A stretch of 64,000 bases of DNA from Clostridia bacterium (GCA_017935675.1 JAGBHE010000036.1:1-64000); one strand, 5' to 3'. Numbered from the stretch's first letter, positions 36,375-46,260 are shown. Translations and numbers: made by a program. Notes: generated from the sequence alone by a model not told the origin.

Positions 36375-39300
36375 ATGACATTTAATATCAAAAGAACAGC
36401 AGTATTATTATTGTGTCTTACGATGATTTTTTCACTGATGCCGTCAGCCGTAATGGCTGACGACATCGAAAGCTGGCATGTTGAAAGAATGAATAACCAT
36501 TCCGGAACAGCAACGATTGACAGGAGTGTGTATGCTCACGGTAACGGTTCACTGAAGCTGACCTCTCCCGATCCTACGGGTGACGGAAGATATATAATGC
36601 TTACGCAGAATGTAAACCTTAAAAAAGGAAAGATTTATTATTTTGGTGCTTATGCGAAAGCAGAAAAGGCAACGGCAGATTTTCAGATGATTATAAATTG
36701 GGAAAAGAGATATTCATTCACCGACATAGGTCAGAGCTTTGACTGGACCGAGTTTACATGGATGTACTATTCAACAGAAAATCAAACCATTACGCTCAGA
36801 ATCTGCCTTGAGGGTATAACCGAAGCAGTGTGGTTAGACGATATTCATTTTACGGATATTGAAACAGATGAAAATCTTCTTAAAAATACTACTTTCGATA
36901 CTGTAAGCTCAAGCTCAAAAGACGGCGCGATAAATGCACAGATTCCTGCTGAAAAGTATAAAAATGATGAAATATATAAAAATATATTGTCATCCGATGT
37001 ATTTTCGATTGAGGATATGAATAAAATTCAGGGCGCTCTGAAATATATTCCGGTCCAAAAAGCAGAGAACATTACTATTGACGGGAACGGTGACGATTGG
37101 GGAAATTATAATAAAATTTATCTGCCTACATTGCCTGAGCAGTACTTTGACATTGCAAATGACGGAAAACCGTTTGATTTGGACGGATATTCGTGCTTTG
37201 CATATGATGATAAATATTTTTATGTATATACCGAGGTTGAAGATGACGTACATTACGTAATCCCGGGGGGAAACTATTGGCAGACTGACTGCATTCAATA
37301 TGCAATATCAACGCTTGACGAGTCTTTTGGCACGGAGATAGGTTTTTTATATGACCCCAAGGATGATTACTGTGATATTCATGGGCTGGGCAATGGTTCA
37401 GTGCCTGCCATGACAAAGGCAAAACGTGAGGGAACAAAGACTATATATGAAATGGCGTATCCGTGGGATATTAAATTTACCGAGGTTCCTTCGGAGTTTA
37501 AGTTTAATATGATTGTAAACGATAATGACGGGGGAGAAAGACGGTATGATATTGAATATGCTCCGGGTATTTCCGCTTCAAAGGACAATGCAAGATTTCC
37601 TATACTGAGCCCTGTAAAGGAAGGAAATGAATGGTATGCATGGATAGAAGCAGGCGAAGGAACAGAGCTTTATATAAATGAGGAGCACAGCTTTAACTAT
37701 TTTGTTGTTAATGACAGTGATGCGGAAAAGAAAATAAAAGTAATAAACAATGTGAATGATGAGGCTGAGCTGCTGACGGTGCCCGCTCACTCCGGTGTTC
37801 ACCGGGAAATGAAAATTACATTTACAGAGCCGGCAAATTTTGATTTAATGCTTGATTTTGAAGATGAAAGCGGACGGGCTAAGCAAGCAAAGCTTGATTT
37901 ACGTCTCATACAGATGACCGCAACGGTAGAAGAAACGAAAAAATATATTGAGGTTTTGGAAAATCAGGTTAAACAGCTCAAAAAGAAAATAGCGGAATGC
38001 AATAAAAAGGGTATATCAACTCAGTATGAGGATAACAGGACGTATATACTTGGAAATTGGATTGAATTTCTTAATGAAGACATTGCTAATAACGATCTTT
38101 ACAGAGTGCATTATACCGCACGTACAACAACTAAGATATATGAAAGAACAATGGCGGATCTTGAAGCGTATTTAAAGGGCGAAAAGAAGCCGCGCTCTGT
38201 TCCGGTCTATCTTAACGATGAGGTGGAGATGGACAAAACCGGATTTTATTCAAATGTTGAGCTCCCGGACGGAACTGTAACGAAGCAGCCTGTCGCTTTG
38301 CAGGGGTATATGCTTGCAAGGGATTATGCGGAAACTAAAAACTACGGTGGAAATATTACTCAGATTGAAATAGGTCCTTCAATGTGGATGAACAGAATAC
38401 CGAGCTGGTCGCTTGGTGCGTCAGGCGGCGATTGCTCTTATGGTTATTCTACCGAAATAAAGCATAGCGGAAATCATTCTTTTAAAATGGAATATAAGAG
38501 TGAATTTGTCGGGAACACATTTTATTTGTTTACCCAGACAGTGCCTACTAAGCCGGGAGAAACTTACATCCTGAAGGGATGGGTTAAGGGCGATAATGTA
38601 CAGGGTGCAACAATTATGCCCGGATGGTGGAATTATCCGTCCCAATATCTGCTTGAGGGTACGTATGATTGGAAGGAATTTGAAACAAGTGCGGTTGCAG
38701 ACGGCGACAGTATGATATTGATGTGGCTTATAGATTGTCCCGGTACGGTATATCTTGATGATTTAGAGCTTTATTGTGACAGTGATCCGCAAAAAACAAA
38801 TCTCCTGAAAAATGCGGGCTTTGAGGATGGCGACGGCGTTTTGCCTGTTGCGGATAAAACTGCAACAGAATTTATTTCTCAGTTAAATCGTCTGGAGGTA
38901 TGCGAGGAAAACAATATCTGGGTGGACTTTCAAGTAGGTCCCAACTGTTTCTGGCCTGACATAATAGAGGAATACGGCATAGCTCAGGAGGGCGGAGTTA
39001 TGGTTAAGTTTAACATAAACGCCCCTCTCGCAAAACAGCTTGTGGAAGAACATATCCGGACAATTTTACCGATTGTGCTTGAATATGATTGTGTAAAATC
39101 CATTAATTTAGTAAATGAGCCCGATTTTGAAACAAACAGATGCGGTGATTTTTACAATGAGGATTGGTGGGGGTTTCTTAGAAACAGATATAATAACAGC
39201 ATAGAGGAGCTTAATGCTTCCTACGGGACGAGCTTTACGGATTTTACACAGGTGGATATGGAAGCCGATAACAGAATGCCGGCTAAAAACTATGATTATG

Positions 39301-41039
39301 AAACCTTTAATGCAAAGGTGTTTGCCCAGTGGCATGGCTGGATGGCTGATATTATTCGTGAATATACGGATCTTCCTATAGGAACGAAAATATTTCATTA
39401 TACATATGGAAAACAAACCAATATGATTGGCTTTGGCATGAATTATGAGTACTATAAGGACATTTTGACTATAAACAACTGTGATGGCTATAACTACTAT
39501 GATAATGAGCAGGACCCCCTTACAAAGGAAATGTGGTATGATTATCTTCAATCGGTAATTGATGCTCCGGTGCTTGATTCGGAAAATCATAGCGTAAGGG
39601 ATCATTCGGATAAGGATCTTGCGGAGGAAATTGATATGCATATGGCTCAGGATAACTATAACGGTGCCATGCATGGCAGAGTAGCCATCGTTAACTGGGG
39701 ACTTGCAAGAAACGCCAATGCGGACAATATGGTTCGGGGACTTCATTCTTATCGTCCGGGTGCTATGGCAAATTCATCAGACGTCGGTCTGGATATGCTC
39801 CGTCTTTCAAACGAAATAAAAGCAATAAATGATGAACCTCATGAAATAGGAATTTTCTACACAAATGCAAGTATTATGAACAATATGGGTTCATTGCAGG
39901 CGGCGTATCAGGTGTATGCTAACTCATGCTATAACGGGAAAACCCCAAGGTTTGTCTTTGAATCACAGCTTGATAAAATGTATCAATATCCTATACTTAT
40001 TATCCCGATGATGGAATATGCAGCACAGGAGACTATGGATGAAATAGCCAATTATATCAGGCAGGGCGGCAAGGTTCTTATCTGCGGCAGAAATTCTTTT
40101 AAAAAGACTGACAGGAATCTTGAACCCAATCAGGAAACAAGGCAGTATATCTTTGATAATTCAACTGTTATAGATATGAATTCATCAAACGGTTCGACTC
40201 CCGTTTTTGAAGTAAAGACTCTTAATGAGACTATAAGACAGATGCTTATAGACAACAATATGCAATATGTAGAAGTAATTGACGCAGAAACAGGTGAGCC
40301 CATTAATAATGTTGACTATAATGCAGCAATATGCGGCGGCAAGCTGATACTTAATGTATGCAACTATAAGGATAAGCTCGGTGCTGATATAAGAGTGAAC
40401 GTTTATGTAGGCGGTAAAAAGGTTGAAAAAATGCTTGATCTGCGTTCTATGGAAGAGCTGGGTGATGAAATTTTTGTCCGGGCATATGATGTAACAACAG
40501 TTCAGATTGAAGTTGACAATCCTTTTTTTGATACATATAAGCATTGGGGCAAGGATGAGATACAAGCGCTTTATAATAAAGGACTTGTAAAAGGTGTGTC
40601 AAGCTCACGCTTTAAGCCTGATGAGCAGATAACAAGAGCGGAGTTTTTGACTATGATTACCCGTGCATTGGAGCTTCCCGAGACTAAATACAGAAATCAG
40701 GTTTCTGATGTGGCAGGGGACGCATGGTACGCGGATATCATAGCACAGGGAATTGAGGCAAAGCTTATCGATAATTCAGCTTTCAGGCCGAATGACGCTA
40801 TTACCCGTGAGGAAATGTGCGAAATTCTAATTAAGGCTTATGAGTATAAAAACGGTGCTGCAGAAACAAGTGCGGAGCTCAGCTTTAAAGATACTTCACA
40901 AATTAAAGATATAAATTCCGTAAAAAAGGCAATAGGTCTTGGACTTATGAAAGGTAACGAAGACGGAACCTTTGCACCGAACAGCAGCGCAACAAGAGCA
41001 GAAAGCTCAGCAGTAATAAATCGGTTTATTGAACTATAA
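36375..41039 (+). CDS. SLH-anchored GH42-like glycoside hydrolase, cassette B gene 5
   Basis: The 1554-residue paralogue of 19200-23897 has the same domain order. Signal peptide (to about 27, AVMADD), jelly-roll CBM-like domain, CBM9-like domain (about 226-408, ITIDGNGDDWGNYN), beta domain, helical segment (about 515-600, LKKKIAECNKKGISTQYE) and split barrel with a nested CBM-like module (about 676-816). A GATase-like domain and three SLH repeats (about 1382-1554, TRAEFLTMITR and TRAESSAVINRF) follow. Candidate catalytic residues are Glu915 in LVNEPDF and Glu1070 in LDSENHS. ATG 36375 is chosen because AAAGGAAG lies eight bases upstream and a signal peptide follows at once; the ATG at 36345 has no ribosome binding site. 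Confidence 0.85.
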   Translation: MTFNIKRTAVLLLCLTMIFSLMPSAVMADDIESWHVERMNNHSGTATIDRSVYAHGNGSLKLTSPDPTGDGRYIMLTQNVNLKKGKIYYFGAYAKAEKATADFQMIINWEKRYSFTDIGQSFDWTEFTWMYYSTENQTITLRICLEGITEAVWLDDIHFTDIETDENLLKNTTFDTVSSSSKDGAINAQIPAEKYKNDEIYKNILSSDVFSIEDMNKIQGALKYIPVQKAENITIDGNGDDWGNYNKIYLPTLPEQYFDIANDGKPFDLDGYSCFAYDDKYFYVYTEVEDDVHYVIPGGNYWQTDCIQYAISTLDESFGTEIGFLYDPKDDYCDIHGLGNGSVPAMTKAKREGTKTIYEMAYPWDIKFTEVPSEFKFNMIVNDNDGGERRYDIEYAPGISASKDNARFPILSPVKEGNEWYAWIEAGEGTELYINEEHSFNYFVVNDSDAEKKIKVINNVNDEAELLTVPAHSGVHREMKITFTEPANFDLMLDFEDESGRAKQAKLDLRLIQMTATVEETKKYIEVLENQVKQLKKKIAECNKKGISTQYEDNRTYILGNWIEFLNEDIANNDLYRVHYTARTTTKIYERTMADLEAYLKGEKKPRSVPVYLNDEVEMDKTGFYSNVELPDGTVTKQPVALQGYMLARDYAETKNYGGNITQIEIGPSMWMNRIPSWSLGASGGDCSYGYSTEIKHSGNHSFKMEYKSEFVGNTFYLFTQTVPTKPGETYILKGWVKGDNVQGATIMPGWWNYPSQYLLEGTYDWKEFETSAVADGDSMILMWLIDCPGTVYLDDLELYCDSDPQKTNLLKNAGFEDGDGVLPVADKTATEFISQLNRLEVCEENNIWVDFQVGPNCFWPDIIEEYGIAQEGGVMVKFNINAPLAKQLVEEHIRTILPIVLEYDCVKSINLVNEPDFETNRCGDFYNEDWWGFLRNRYNNSIEELNASYGTSFTDFTQVDMEADNRMPAKNYDYETFNAKVFAQWHGWMADIIREYTDLPIGTKIFHYTYGKQTNMIGFGMNYEYYKDILTINNCDGYNYYDNEQDPLTKEMWYDYLQSVIDAPVLDSENHSVRDHSDKDLAEEIDMHMAQDNYNGAMHGRVAIVNWGLARNANADNMVRGLHSYRPGAMANSSDVGLDMLRLSNEIKAINDEPHEIGIFYTNASIMNNMGSLQAAYQVYANSCYNGKTPRFVFESQLDKMYQYPILIIPMMEYAAQETMDEIANYIRQGGKVLICGRNSFKKTDRNLEPNQETRQYIFDNSTVIDMNSSNGSTPVFEVKTLNETIRQMLIDNNMQYVEVIDAETGEPINNVDYNAAICGGKLILNVCNYKDKLGADIRVNVYVGGKKVEKMLDLRSMEELGDEIFVRAYDVTTVQIEVDNPFFDTYKHWGKDEIQALYNKGLVKGVSSSRFKPDEQITRAEFLTMITRALELPETKYRNQVSDVAGDAWYADIIAQGIEAKLIDNSAFRPNDAITREEMCEILIKAYEYKNGAAETSAELSFKDTSQIKDINSVKKAIGLGLMKGNEDGTFAPNSSATRAESSAVINRFIEL

Positions 41040-41083
41040 GTTGGATTATGTGATTTCAATCCGGAATGTAAGGAGTATAAATC

Positions 41084-44029
41084 ATGAAAAGAGGAATAAT
41101 AAGTATTTTTCTCACGGTATCATTTTGTGTGTCTGCCATAACAGGAATTGTTCATGCTGCGCCCGATATTGACTATTCCGAAGAATTAACTCAAATCGAA
41201 AGTTTATTGAAGCAATGTGAAGCAAAAGGTATTTCCACGGAGTATGAAAGAGTAAATTATACAACGGTGAAAATGTTCAATAATTATTTGAAAAGTGATG
41301 TACAGGAAGGGTCAATAAGTGATGCGGTGAATAACTATAACATAGCAAGAACCGATGAATTGTGTGCAGAGGCCGTTAATAATCTTACAGCATATCTGAG
41401 CGGGACGAAGAAGCCTTTAAAAGTAAAAAAAACCGATATGACCAATATTACAAAAAGCGGTAATACTATTTACAGCGGCGGTAAGGCAGTATTTGCCAAC
41501 GGGTTGACTATGTTTGAGGGAACTGGCAATGAAATTCCAAGGCTGGCGGAATTGGGGTATAACTATATTCAGATTGAAGCAGGGCCGGAAAAAATAGAAA
41601 AATCGGATGTTACAGGCTGGAAAACCAGTAAGCACAGGAATGTCGCTGCAAGCGCATCCGCTGTAAGGGAGTACAGGCACAGCGGAAGCAAGTCGATGAA
41701 AATTGTTCATACATATCCTGAGATTGAGGAGACAAATGTTGATATGCGGTTGACGCAGGATATTCCTGTCAAGCCTAATACAAAATATGACATAGGATTT
41801 TACGTAAAAATGCCTGAAAAGAGCAGCTTTAAATTTTTGACCAATGGCTGGGAGAGCAACAAGATTTTTATGAACGGCACAACCATAGGCTGGGAAAAGA
41901 AGTCTTCAACCTATACAACCGATGCTGAAACCTATATTATTACACCGTATTTTGTAACCAATGAGCCTACAAAAGCTTATATAGATGATTTCTATGTATA
42001 CGAACTTGACTCTGCCGGTAATCGTGTGGGAGATAATCTTGCATTTAATTCCGGTTTTGAAGATGAAGACGTATATTACGAGAGTATATCATATATAGTA
42101 AATGCATTGAAGCTATGTGAACAGTTTAACGTGGGTGCAGATGTTCTTATTTCAGCACAGACAACCCCCGAAGGTGTGGAGGTCAGTGACAGAACTGACC
42201 ACTGGATCAAGTATAATATAAATACAGACAAGGCTAAAGCTGCAGTTGAAAATCATATAAGAACCGTAATGGAAAAAATAAAGGATTTTTCCTCTTTGAG
42301 GAGCGTATGTCTTACAAATGAACCGCATTTTGATACAAGAGATTTCCCTGATTTTTATACTTCTCGTTTTCAGGGTTATCTTAAAACAAAGCATGGTGAG
42401 AATATAGCGGCATTAAATGATGCATACGGACTTACAGGAAATACGGGTTACGGCAGCTATGATGAAATAAGAATGCCGTCAAAGCCCAAAAGCGGGCTGA
42501 AAGGCAATGAAGCTCTCTATGTTGATTGGATGGAGTATAATGATAAGGTATTTGCGGATTGGCATATTTGGATGGCGGAAATAGTCCGTGAATATACTGC
42601 CGCACCAATTCACTCAAAAATGCAGCCGCCGTTTTTGATAAGCGGTGATACCGAGTATAATTTAGGCTCCGGCGTAGATGTGGATTTATTCGGTCAATTC
42701 AGCGACTGGGCAGGAAATGACGGCGGGTCATATTATGATAATTCGGGATATTATTATAATCAGTCGTTTTTATACGATTATCAGCAGACAGCAGTGGGAA
42801 AACCGGTATTCAATTCCGAGCATCATATTATCTATGACGGAAACAGCGGAGGGGACATTCAGTTTATTGATACACAGCGTACTCATATGCGGCATGCTAT
42901 TTGGTCAGGCGCCGCACACGGTATGCAGGCGTCGGTAATATGGCTGTGGTCCCGTAATTATGATAATAACACAATGGCATATGGAAGTATTATGCACAGA
43001 CCCGATGTACTTGCAGAGGCAGGAAAAACAACTCTTGATATGCAAAGGCTTTCCGGAGAGCTTGAAGAAATAAAGAATATTAAGCCCAGGGTGGCGATTA
43101 TGTATTCCAAAACCTCAAGAGTGTATAATTCGTCACATATGTATGAGGTTTTAAAAGTATATGAGGCTTTGCTCGGTATGGGATTTAAGGTCGGAATAGT
43201 ATCGGAAAAGAGTCTTGATACTTTGGCGGATTATGATGCTCTTATATGCTCATATGTTACAAATGCAGATAAATCAACAGTAGATGCAGTAAAAGAATGG
43301 GCGTCAAACAAAAATAAGAAGCTGCTTTATAAGGGTTCGCTTATGCAGCATAATCAATATGGTGTATTAAAGCCGATGAGCATATCAAATAAAACAGAAT
43401 ATTCGGGTATTACAGTAGATTCTATAACCTCAAGTTTAGCATCACAGCTCAGCAGTTTGAGAAGAGTAACCGTTAAAACGGCCGACGGCAATAATCCGGC
43501 AAGGATCGATTGGAAGTATAAAATACGTGATGACGGCAGTGTGCTTATTAATATAACAAGTATTATTGACGGTACATCTGAAAATGCTTCCGGGTATGTG
43601 CAGAATTTGGAGTTTTACCTTGACGGGGAAAAGATTACTGAATTAACTGATTTAATAACCGGTAAAAAGTATGAGAATACAATACCGCTTAAAGGATTTA
43701 CGCCTATGCTTCTGACAAACCGAAAAGAAATACCTATTATATATACTGTAGGTATAAGTGAAGTTGTAAATAATGACAGCAGTTTCACGTGCAGAGTAAC
43801 CACCAAGAACGATACGGATAAAGAAGAAATCGGAGCAGTTAAGCTTGAGCTTTTAGACAGCAAAGGAAACGTTATGCGTTATCATTATCAGGTTATAAGC
43901 TTTAAGGCGTGTATGGAGGATACCTACAAAATATCATTGCCCGTTGATGAAAAAGTATATGGATACAGAGCTTATGTGACCGACAACACGAGTTATGATA
44001 ATATTGTTTCCAACATTATTGAAGAATAG
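41084..44029 (+). CDS. Secreted GH42-like glycoside hydrolase with one nested CBM, cassette B gene 6
   Basis: The 981-residue paralogue of 23890-27573 has a signal peptide (to about 22, VHAAP) and the helical segment ESLLKQCEAKGISTEYE (about 30-109). The barrel starts FANGLTMF..YIQIEAGPE, is interrupted by a CBM-like module (about 176-329) and resumes with ALKLCEQFNVGADVLISAQ. Candidate catalytic residues are Glu413 in CLTNEPHF and Glu579 in FNSEHHI. A GATase-like domain (about 666-762, VAIMYSKTSRVYNSSHM) and a beta tail complete it. No SLH domain is present. AAGGAG stands before the ATG. The GH43-like gene follows after 17 bp, the order that was broken in cassette A. Confidence 0.85.
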   Translation: MKRGIISIFLTVSFCVSAITGIVHAAPDIDYSEELTQIESLLKQCEAKGISTEYERVNYTTVKMFNNYLKSDVQEGSISDAVNNYNIARTDELCAEAVNNLTAYLSGTKKPLKVKKTDMTNITKSGNTIYSGGKAVFANGLTMFEGTGNEIPRLAELGYNYIQIEAGPEKIEKSDVTGWKTSKHRNVAASASAVREYRHSGSKSMKIVHTYPEIEETNVDMRLTQDIPVKPNTKYDIGFYVKMPEKSSFKFLTNGWESNKIFMNGTTIGWEKKSSTYTTDAETYIITPYFVTNEPTKAYIDDFYVYELDSAGNRVGDNLAFNSGFEDEDVYYESISYIVNALKLCEQFNVGADVLISAQTTPEGVEVSDRTDHWIKYNINTDKAKAAVENHIRTVMEKIKDFSSLRSVCLTNEPHFDTRDFPDFYTSRFQGYLKTKHGENIAALNDAYGLTGNTGYGSYDEIRMPSKPKSGLKGNEALYVDWMEYNDKVFADWHIWMAEIVREYTAAPIHSKMQPPFLISGDTEYNLGSGVDVDLFGQFSDWAGNDGGSYYDNSGYYYNQSFLYDYQQTAVGKPVFNSEHHIIYDGNSGGDIQFIDTQRTHMRHAIWSGAAHGMQASVIWLWSRNYDNNTMAYGSIMHRPDVLAEAGKTTLDMQRLSGELEEIKNIKPRVAIMYSKTSRVYNSSHMYEVLKVYEALLGMGFKVGIVSEKSLDTLADYDALICSYVTNADKSTVDAVKEWASNKNKKLLYKGSLMQHNQYGVLKPMSISNKTEYSGITVDSITSSLASQLSSLRRVTVKTADGNNPARIDWKYKIRDDGSVLINITSIIDGTSENASGYVQNLEFYLDGEKITELTDLITGKKYENTIPLKGFTPMLLTNRKEIPIIYTVGISEVVNNDSSFTCRVTTKNDTDKEEIGAVKLELLDSKGNVMRYHYQVISFKACMEDTYKISLPVDEKVYGYRAYVTDNTSYDNIVSNIIEE

Positions 44030-44046
44030 GAGAGTTGCTGCAGGAG

Positions 44047-44871
44047 ATGAAAACAGAGGATATTAATATCAGAGACCCTTTTATATTACCATATGATAAT
44101 AATTATTATATGTATGGCACCAGAGTCATTGGCAAGGAAGGATTCGATGTATATAAGAGTGCGGATTTGAAAACCTGGGATAAGCAGGATTCAATATTTG
44201 AAGCTTATGACGGATTTTGGGGTACGAAGGATTTTTGGGCTCCCGAGGTTCATTTGTACAACGGTAAATTCTATATGTTTGCGACCTTTAGTTCAGATAC
44301 AAGAAGCAGGGGAACACAGATTTTGGTATCGGATAAGCCTGACGGAAGGTTTGAGGTTTGGAGTGAGGTTATTACTCCCGACAGCTGGAGTTGTCTGGAT
44401 GGAACGCTTTATATAGAAGATGATATTCCGTATATGGTTTTTTGTCATGAATGGACGCAAATAAAAGACGGTGAGATTTTGGCTGTTGAATTAGCCAAGG
44501 ATTTGAAAAAAGCTGTCGGTGAACCGTTTTTGCTCTGGAAGGCAAGTGAGGCGAAATGGGTTGTTGGGTATGACAAGCCTGACAGCGGCGATTATATAAC
44601 AGACGGACCGTTTTTATTCAGGGACAAAAACGGCAGACTGTGTTCACTATGGTCAAGCTTTTGTCAAACCGGATATGCAGTTGCAAAAGCTTATTCTTCA
44701 AACGGGAAACTGAATGGCAAATGGATTAATGACGATGCTCCGATGTTTAATAAGGACGGAGGACACGGTATGATTTTTAAGACATTTGAAGGTAAAAAGC
44801 TGCTGTCTATTCATGTGGGTAACAACAGAAGCGGAAAAGAAAGTCCGTGCTTTATAGAGCTGGATATTTAA
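44047..44871 (+). CDS. GH43-like glycoside hydrolase, cytosolic, cassette B gene 7
   Basis: The 274-residue single-domain five-bladed propeller of the GH43 type has no signal peptide. INIRDPFILPYDNNYYMYGT holds the general-base Asp (RDP), DFWAPEVHLYNGKFYMFAT the second blade and CLDGTLYIEDDIPYMVFCHEW a third. GH43 enzymes are arabinofuranosidases, xylosidases or galactosidases; which applies is not readable. Start choice: the remnant copy at 27631 begins at the same ATG after a clear GGAGG, so 44047 is the homologous start and the in-frame TTG at 44035 is not needed. Being cytosolic, it probably acts on imported oligosaccharides. Confidence 0.85.
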   Translation: MKTEDINIRDPFILPYDNNYYMYGTRVIGKEGFDVYKSADLKTWDKQDSIFEAYDGFWGTKDFWAPEVHLYNGKFYMFATFSSDTRSRGTQILVSDKPDGRFEVWSEVITPDSWSCLDGTLYIEDDIPYMVFCHEWTQIKDGEILAVELAKDLKKAVGEPFLLWKASEAKWVVGYDKPDSGDYITDGPFLFRDKNGRLCSLWSSFCQTGYAVAKAYSSNGKLNGKWINDDAPMFNKDGGHGMIFKTFEGKKLLSIHVGNNRSGKESPCFIELDI

Positions 44872-44892
44872 TTTGCGAAAGGAGTAATAGAT

Positions 44893-46020
44893 GTGTTATT
44901 AAAAAAACCGCCTATGGGCTGGAATACATGGAATACCTTTGGCAAGGACATAAATGAAAAGCTTATCATGGAAACAGCAGATGCGATTGTGGAAAAAGGC
45001 TATAAGGATGCAGGCTATGAATATGTCATAATTGACGATTGCTGGCATTTGCCTGAAAGAGCGGACGGGAAGCAGGTACCCAACCCTGAAAAGTTCCCTC
45101 ACGGTATGAAATATCTGGCTGATTACATACATTCAAAGGGCTTGAAATTCGGCATGTATTCATGCAGCGGTGTGATGACCTGCGAAAATCTGCCCGGAAG
45201 CTATGGTTATGAGTACATAGACGCAAAGCAGTTTGCCGAGTGGGGAGTTGATTATCTCAAATATGATTTTTGTCATTTCCCGAAAACAGCAGATGCAAAA
45301 ATGGCGTATTCGACAATGGCAATGGCTCTTCGAAACTGCGGAAGAGATATAGTTTTTGCGGCATGTAACTGGGGTGAGTGCGATTCGCATTTGTGGATGC
45401 GGTCCCGTGGTATAAATACATACCGCTCAACAGGGGATATCAGTGATAATAAGGTATCATTCTGCGATATATTTGAAAGTCAGCTTGAAAAAATATCTCT
45501 TTCCGGAAACGGCTTTTTCAATGATATGGATATGCTTATTGTCGGAATGTACGGAAAAGGCAATGTTGCGCTGGGCGGCTGCAGTGATGAGGAGTATTTA
45601 TTGCATTTTGCGCTGTGGTCATTTATGGGTTCACCGCTTATAATAGGCGGAGATATCAGAAACATGGGAGCAGTCGGCAAGGGCATACTGCAAAACAGGA
45701 ATTTAATTGCATTGAATCAGGACAGTGATGCGCTGCCGCCTTTTTTACTCGGACATGACGGAGGAGGAGGCAAGCTTATTACAATGGCAAGAATGCTGTC
45801 CGGCGGAAGGTTTGCCGTTGCAATATTTAATCTCGGAGATGATGGCTGGAAAAAAGGCTCGGTGTTGTTTAATGATATCGGGATTCCGATTAACAGCGGT
45901 ATAAAGGTAAGATTGACAGATGCACTGAATGGAAATGAGATGGGTATTTATTACGACTGTTATCAGGAAAATATTGAACCTATGAAATTCAGAATTGCAA
46001 TAGGGGAAATAGTAAAATGA
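44893..46020 (+). CDS. Alpha-galactosidase, GH27
   Basis: This 375-residue retaining enzyme removes terminal alpha-galactose (some members alpha-N-acetylgalactosamine or beta-L-arabinopyranose). It begins PPMGWNTWNTFGKDINEKLI, the GH27 signature. YVIIDDCWH is the typical second strand, YLKYDFC carries nucleophile Asp125, and YRSTGDISDN carries acid/base Asp182. No signal peptide, so cytosolic. The start is GTG at 44893 with AAAGGAG about eight bases upstream; an overlapping ATG at 44891 is out of frame. The stop overlaps the next start codon by 4 bp (ATGA), so the two are translationally coupled. Confidence 0.93.
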   Translation: MLLKKPPMGWNTWNTFGKDINEKLIMETADAIVEKGYKDAGYEYVIIDDCWHLPERADGKQVPNPEKFPHGMKYLADYIHSKGLKFGMYSCSGVMTCENLPGSYGYEYIDAKQFAEWGVDYLKYDFCHFPKTADAKMAYSTMAMALRNCGRDIVFAACNWGECDSHLWMRSRGINTYRSTGDISDNKVSFCDIFESQLEKISLSGNGFFNDMDMLIVGMYGKGNVALGGCSDEEYLLHFALWSFMGSPLIIGGDIRNMGAVGKGILQNRNLIALNQDSDALPPFLLGHDGGGGKLITMARMLSGGRFAVAIFNLGDDGWKKGSVLFNDIGIPINSGIKVRLTDALNGNEMGIYYDCYQENIEPMKFRIAIGEIVK

Positions 46021-46214
46021 CGGAGCATTGCAAACAGTGCGGAGCAGCATTGTCCGCTGATGAGATAGGGCTTCATAAAAAGCTGTGCGGTAAAATGTCA
46101 GAAAGCTTTTGCTGTATAGATTGCCTGGCAAAGCATTTTGAGGTAACAAGAGAGCTTCTCGAAGAAAAAATAGAACAGTTTCGTGCAATGGGATGCAGTC
46201 TGTTTATCCGCTGA
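46017..46214 (+). CDS. Small Cys-rich (zinc-ribbon-like) protein, unknown function
   Basis: The 65-residue protein begins MTEHCKQCGAALSADEIGLH and has CxxC (Cys5, Cys8) and a second Cys group FCCIDC, enough to bind one zinc ion. The C-terminal half (LLEEKIEQFRAMGCSLFIR) should be one helix. I have the impression that similar short proteins occur widely in Clostridia, but know no function. It overlaps the GH27 gene by ATGA and precedes the GH38 gene by 46 bp, so it is co-expressed with cytosolic glycosidases. It could be a regulator or an assembly factor; nothing in the sequence decides this. Confidence 0.75.
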   Translation: MTEHCKQCGAALSADEIGLHKKLCGKMSESFCCIDCLAKHFEVTRELLEEKIEQFRAMGCSLFIR

Positions 46215-46260
46215 ATGTGTAAAACCTGAATTTTGCGGTTTAATTTGGTGAAGGGAGTTC

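Noticed and set aside
39108..39746. A 212-codon - strand open frame inside the GH42-like gene
   Set aside because: It is opposite a well-conserved catalytic region, has no ribosome binding site and no recognisable motif; codon bias of the + strand explains it.
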